The notes beneath the pieces are model-generated. The model was not told the origin of the DNA, made no database searches, and was given only the letters and a program-made list of their open reading frames with translations. The translations under genes were made by a program, and so were the position numbers. Below are positions 63,056 to 64,000 of a stretch of 64,000 bases of DNA, in pieces. The stretch is taken from the NCBI GenBank assembly GCA_017451265.1, contig JAFSPU010000006.1:56730-120729 (forward strand). Direction: 5' to 3'. The stretch is from Clostridiales bacterium (GTDB lineage Bacteria; Bacillota; Clostridia; Saccharofermentanales; Saccharofermentanaceae). The first letter of the stretch is position 1. Each line of letters begins with the position of its first letter.

Positions 63056-63433
63056 ATGAGCGAGATGAGAATGCCTGAGATGAACGTAGTTAGGTTCACA
63101 GAGAACGATGTTATTGTGGCGAGTATAGCAAACGAGGTAACACTTCATTTGTTTACAGATTCAGGTATGGGTAATAGTTACATTACGATTAATGACGTCA
63201 ATTACGGTTCTTCGCAGTCAGGTTCTGGTACTAGGTCTTATGATCAAGCCTACAAGTTGTATAGTAATTTTGGTGAAGGTACGACCTTTTCTTGGAATAG
63301 AGGCGAGGGACTGACTGGTAACTATACCTTTAGTGGTATGTTGGAGAATGATGGAAATGGTACCGCTATGGCGGGTGCCGATGGTGTCTTTTATTGGAAC
63401 GGAAGTTCGTTCGTATATCCTCAAAAGCAGTAA
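63056..63433 (+). CDS. Small Gly/Ser-rich protein with conserved-type N-terminus
   Basis: A 125-residue protein. The first ~20 residues (M-R-M-P-E-M-N-V-V-R-F-T-E-N-D-V-I-V-A-S) resemble a short N-terminal motif that I associate with many small orphan proteins of gut Clostridia. The rest is rich in Gly, Ser, Asn and Tyr and looks beta-stranded; there is no classical signal peptide. AAGGGG precedes the ATG and a strong terminator follows. Function unknown. Confidence 0.7.
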   Translation: MSEMRMPEMNVVRFTENDVIVASIANEVTLHLFTDSGMGNSYITINDVNYGSSQSGSGTRSYDQAYKLYSNFGEGTTFSWNRGEGLTGNYTFSGMLENDGNGTAMAGADGVFYWNGSSFVYPQKQ

Positions 63434-63485
63434 TTTCACACCTTGGAACCTTGGGGTCAGGTGCCGTCAAGAAAATTTGATTATC

Positions 63486-63520
63486 ACAGCTGCGGTTCGC
63501 CGCAGCTGTTTTTGTTTTTA
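63486..63520 (+). terminator. Strong UUCG-loop terminator
   Basis: Perfect 10-bp stem ACAGCTGCGG / CCGCAGCTGT with a TTCG loop, followed by TTTTTGTTTTT. The adjacent stretch 63434-63485 carries a CCTTGG direct repeat and nothing else I can name. Confidence 0.95.
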
Positions 63521-63528
63521 GCCGGATT

Positions 63529-63602
63529 TCACCAGTGCTCGATGACCTCGGTTTTGATGGCAGTTGCTTTTCGAGAGGGGATGCAATCATAGTCGATGTT
63601 CC
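63529..63602 (-). pseudogene. 3' remnant of a minus-strand gene cut by the IS66-like end
   Basis: On the minus strand an open frame runs from the mobile-element boundary to a TGA at 63529, giving about 23 residues ending R-K-A-T-A-I-K-T-E-V-I-E-H-W. It reads like a natural protein C-terminus, but it is short and the family is not recognised. The layout suggests that the element inserted into this gene. Confidence 0.3.
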
Positions 63603-64000
63603 GTAAGCGTCAAACCATCCGACTTACATAGATAGCCTGTTTAGGGGATACTAGAAAGACTAACAAAACTAGCTAGTTTTTGGAGGAGCCCTAAAGATGG
63701 ATAAGATCACTCACGAGATCAGACTGAATAATTGGAAGAAGATAGTAGAGGAATGCAACAACCGCCCTAATGGCACGACCGTTAAGGAGTGGCTTGCTAC
63801 TAATGGGATTAAGGAAAAGACATATTACTATTGGCTCAGAAGAGTAAGGAGAGCTGCATACGAACGGTTGTTAGCGCCCGGTGTTAGCGCCGGGTGAAAA
63901 TCGCCGCTAAAAGTCGGATTAAAATAGCCAACGATAGTCAAACATAAAAAGCCATTACGTTTTTCCTTTATACTGATAATACCAACACATCAGCAAAGGA
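63603..64000 (+). mobile_element. Left end of an IS66-family-like element
   Basis: The sequence GTAAGCGTCAAACCATCC at 63603 has the GTAAGCG start typical of IS66-family terminal repeats. An OrfA/TnpA-like gene follows at 63697. No TnpB or TnpC is present before the window ends. A partial, degenerate AGTCGGAT match near 63913 may be a remnant of the other end, so a deletion derivative is possible. Confidence 0.65.
63697..63897 (+). CDS. IS66 OrfA (TnpA)-like protein, short
   Basis: A 66-residue protein with W-K-K-I-V-E-E-C, T-V-K-E-W-L-A-T-N-G-I-K-E-K-T-Y-Y-Y-W and L-R-R-V-R-R-A-A, the helix-turn-helix region of clostridial IS66 TnpA accessory proteins. Full-length relatives have a longer tail (about 100 residues), so this copy appears truncated just after the HTH, where a TTAGCGCC direct repeat occurs. 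GGAGGAG precedes the ATG. Confidence 0.78.
   Translation: MDKITHEIRLNNWKKIVEECNNRPNGTTVKEWLATNGIKEKTYYYWLRRVRRAAYERLLAPGVSAG

Noticed and set aside
63366-63590. 74-codon minus-strand frame
   Set aside because: It spans the strong plus-strand terminator and is antisense to the small orphan gene. A different frame in the same stretch gives a more natural C-terminal remnant ending at 63529.
1-64000. tRNA, rRNA, replication origin or prophage genes
   Set aside because: No cloverleaf-like sequence, rRNA segment, DnaA-box cluster, capsid, terminase or integrase was recognised by eye. A tRNAscan or profile search would be decisive.

Overview
The window looks like a chromosomal segment of a Gram-positive, anaerobic, fibre-associated member of the Clostridia (Bacillota), of the Lachnospiraceae/Oscillospiraceae type found in gut or rumen. 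The evidence is strong AGGAGG ribosome-binding sites, Gram-positive lipobox and signal peptides, a LoaP-type antiterminator, an Rrf2 regulator with a cysK gene, GH16 and GH5 glucanases, DUF4214 exoproteins, a ThsA/ThsB Thoeris pair and an IS66-like end. Genus cannot be assigned from sequence alone. No rRNA, tRNA, CRISPR array or prophage was recognised.

Layout. (a) 1-8.0 kb: the 3' part of a large GGDEF-EAL protein, an AraC-type regulator, a lipoprotein GH16 beta-glucanase, a secreted DUF4214 protein and a signal-less GH5 glucanase. (b) 8.0-14.8 kb: a lone nuclease-like protein, a 106-bp dispersed repeat, an autoregulated tetR/flavin-reductase pair, a hexapeptide acetyltransferase, an OmpR/histidine-kinase pair, an Rrf2 regulator, a GNAT enzyme and a small membrane protein. 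(c) 14.9-26.2 kb: a tightly packed five-gene c-di-GMP operon (HD-GYP, propeller hybrid kinase, HD-GYP with a duplicated new C-terminal domain, GGDEF, GGDEF-EAL). (d) 26.2-30.6 kb: cysK, an inverted copy of the 106-bp repeat, and a divergent periplasmic-binding-fold/GGDEF-like/EAL protein. (e) 30.6-32.6 kb: two more secreted DUF4214 proteins. (f) 32.7-63.0 kb: a Wzx/Wzy-type exopolysaccharide locus.

The polysaccharide locus opens with a membrane 4,6-dehydratase, LoaP, a VanZ-like protein, a sugar aminotransferase and a PglC-like initiating phosphoglycosyl transferase. These fit an undecaprenyl-linked amino-deoxysugar as first residue. A very AT-rich variable middle follows (about 37.1-59.5 kb): glycosyltransferases, two LicD proteins each near a cytidylyltransferase, two membrane acyltransferases, a Wzy-like polymerase, a Wzx flippase and a ThDP enzyme broken by a frameshift. 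A complete UDP-N-acetyl-L-fucosamine module (CapE, CapG, CapF) closes the locus in the host's own codon style. A Thoeris anti-phage system (thsA, thsB) plus an unrecognised membrane-protein gene sits inside the locus just before this module. The right edge holds a small orphan protein and the left end of an IS66-like element.

How it fits together: the window couples c-di-GMP turnover to surface-polysaccharide and exoprotein genes, which suggests a biofilm or surface-attachment region, with defence and serotype genes exchanged as cargo. The most notable signals are a shared upstream element at all three DUF4214 genes, a promoter and hairpin leader just after loaP with a possible ATA start codon, a shared Rrf2/cysK promoter motif, a 106-bp repeat in opposite orientations 18.7 kb apart, and the Thoeris island with its extra gene.
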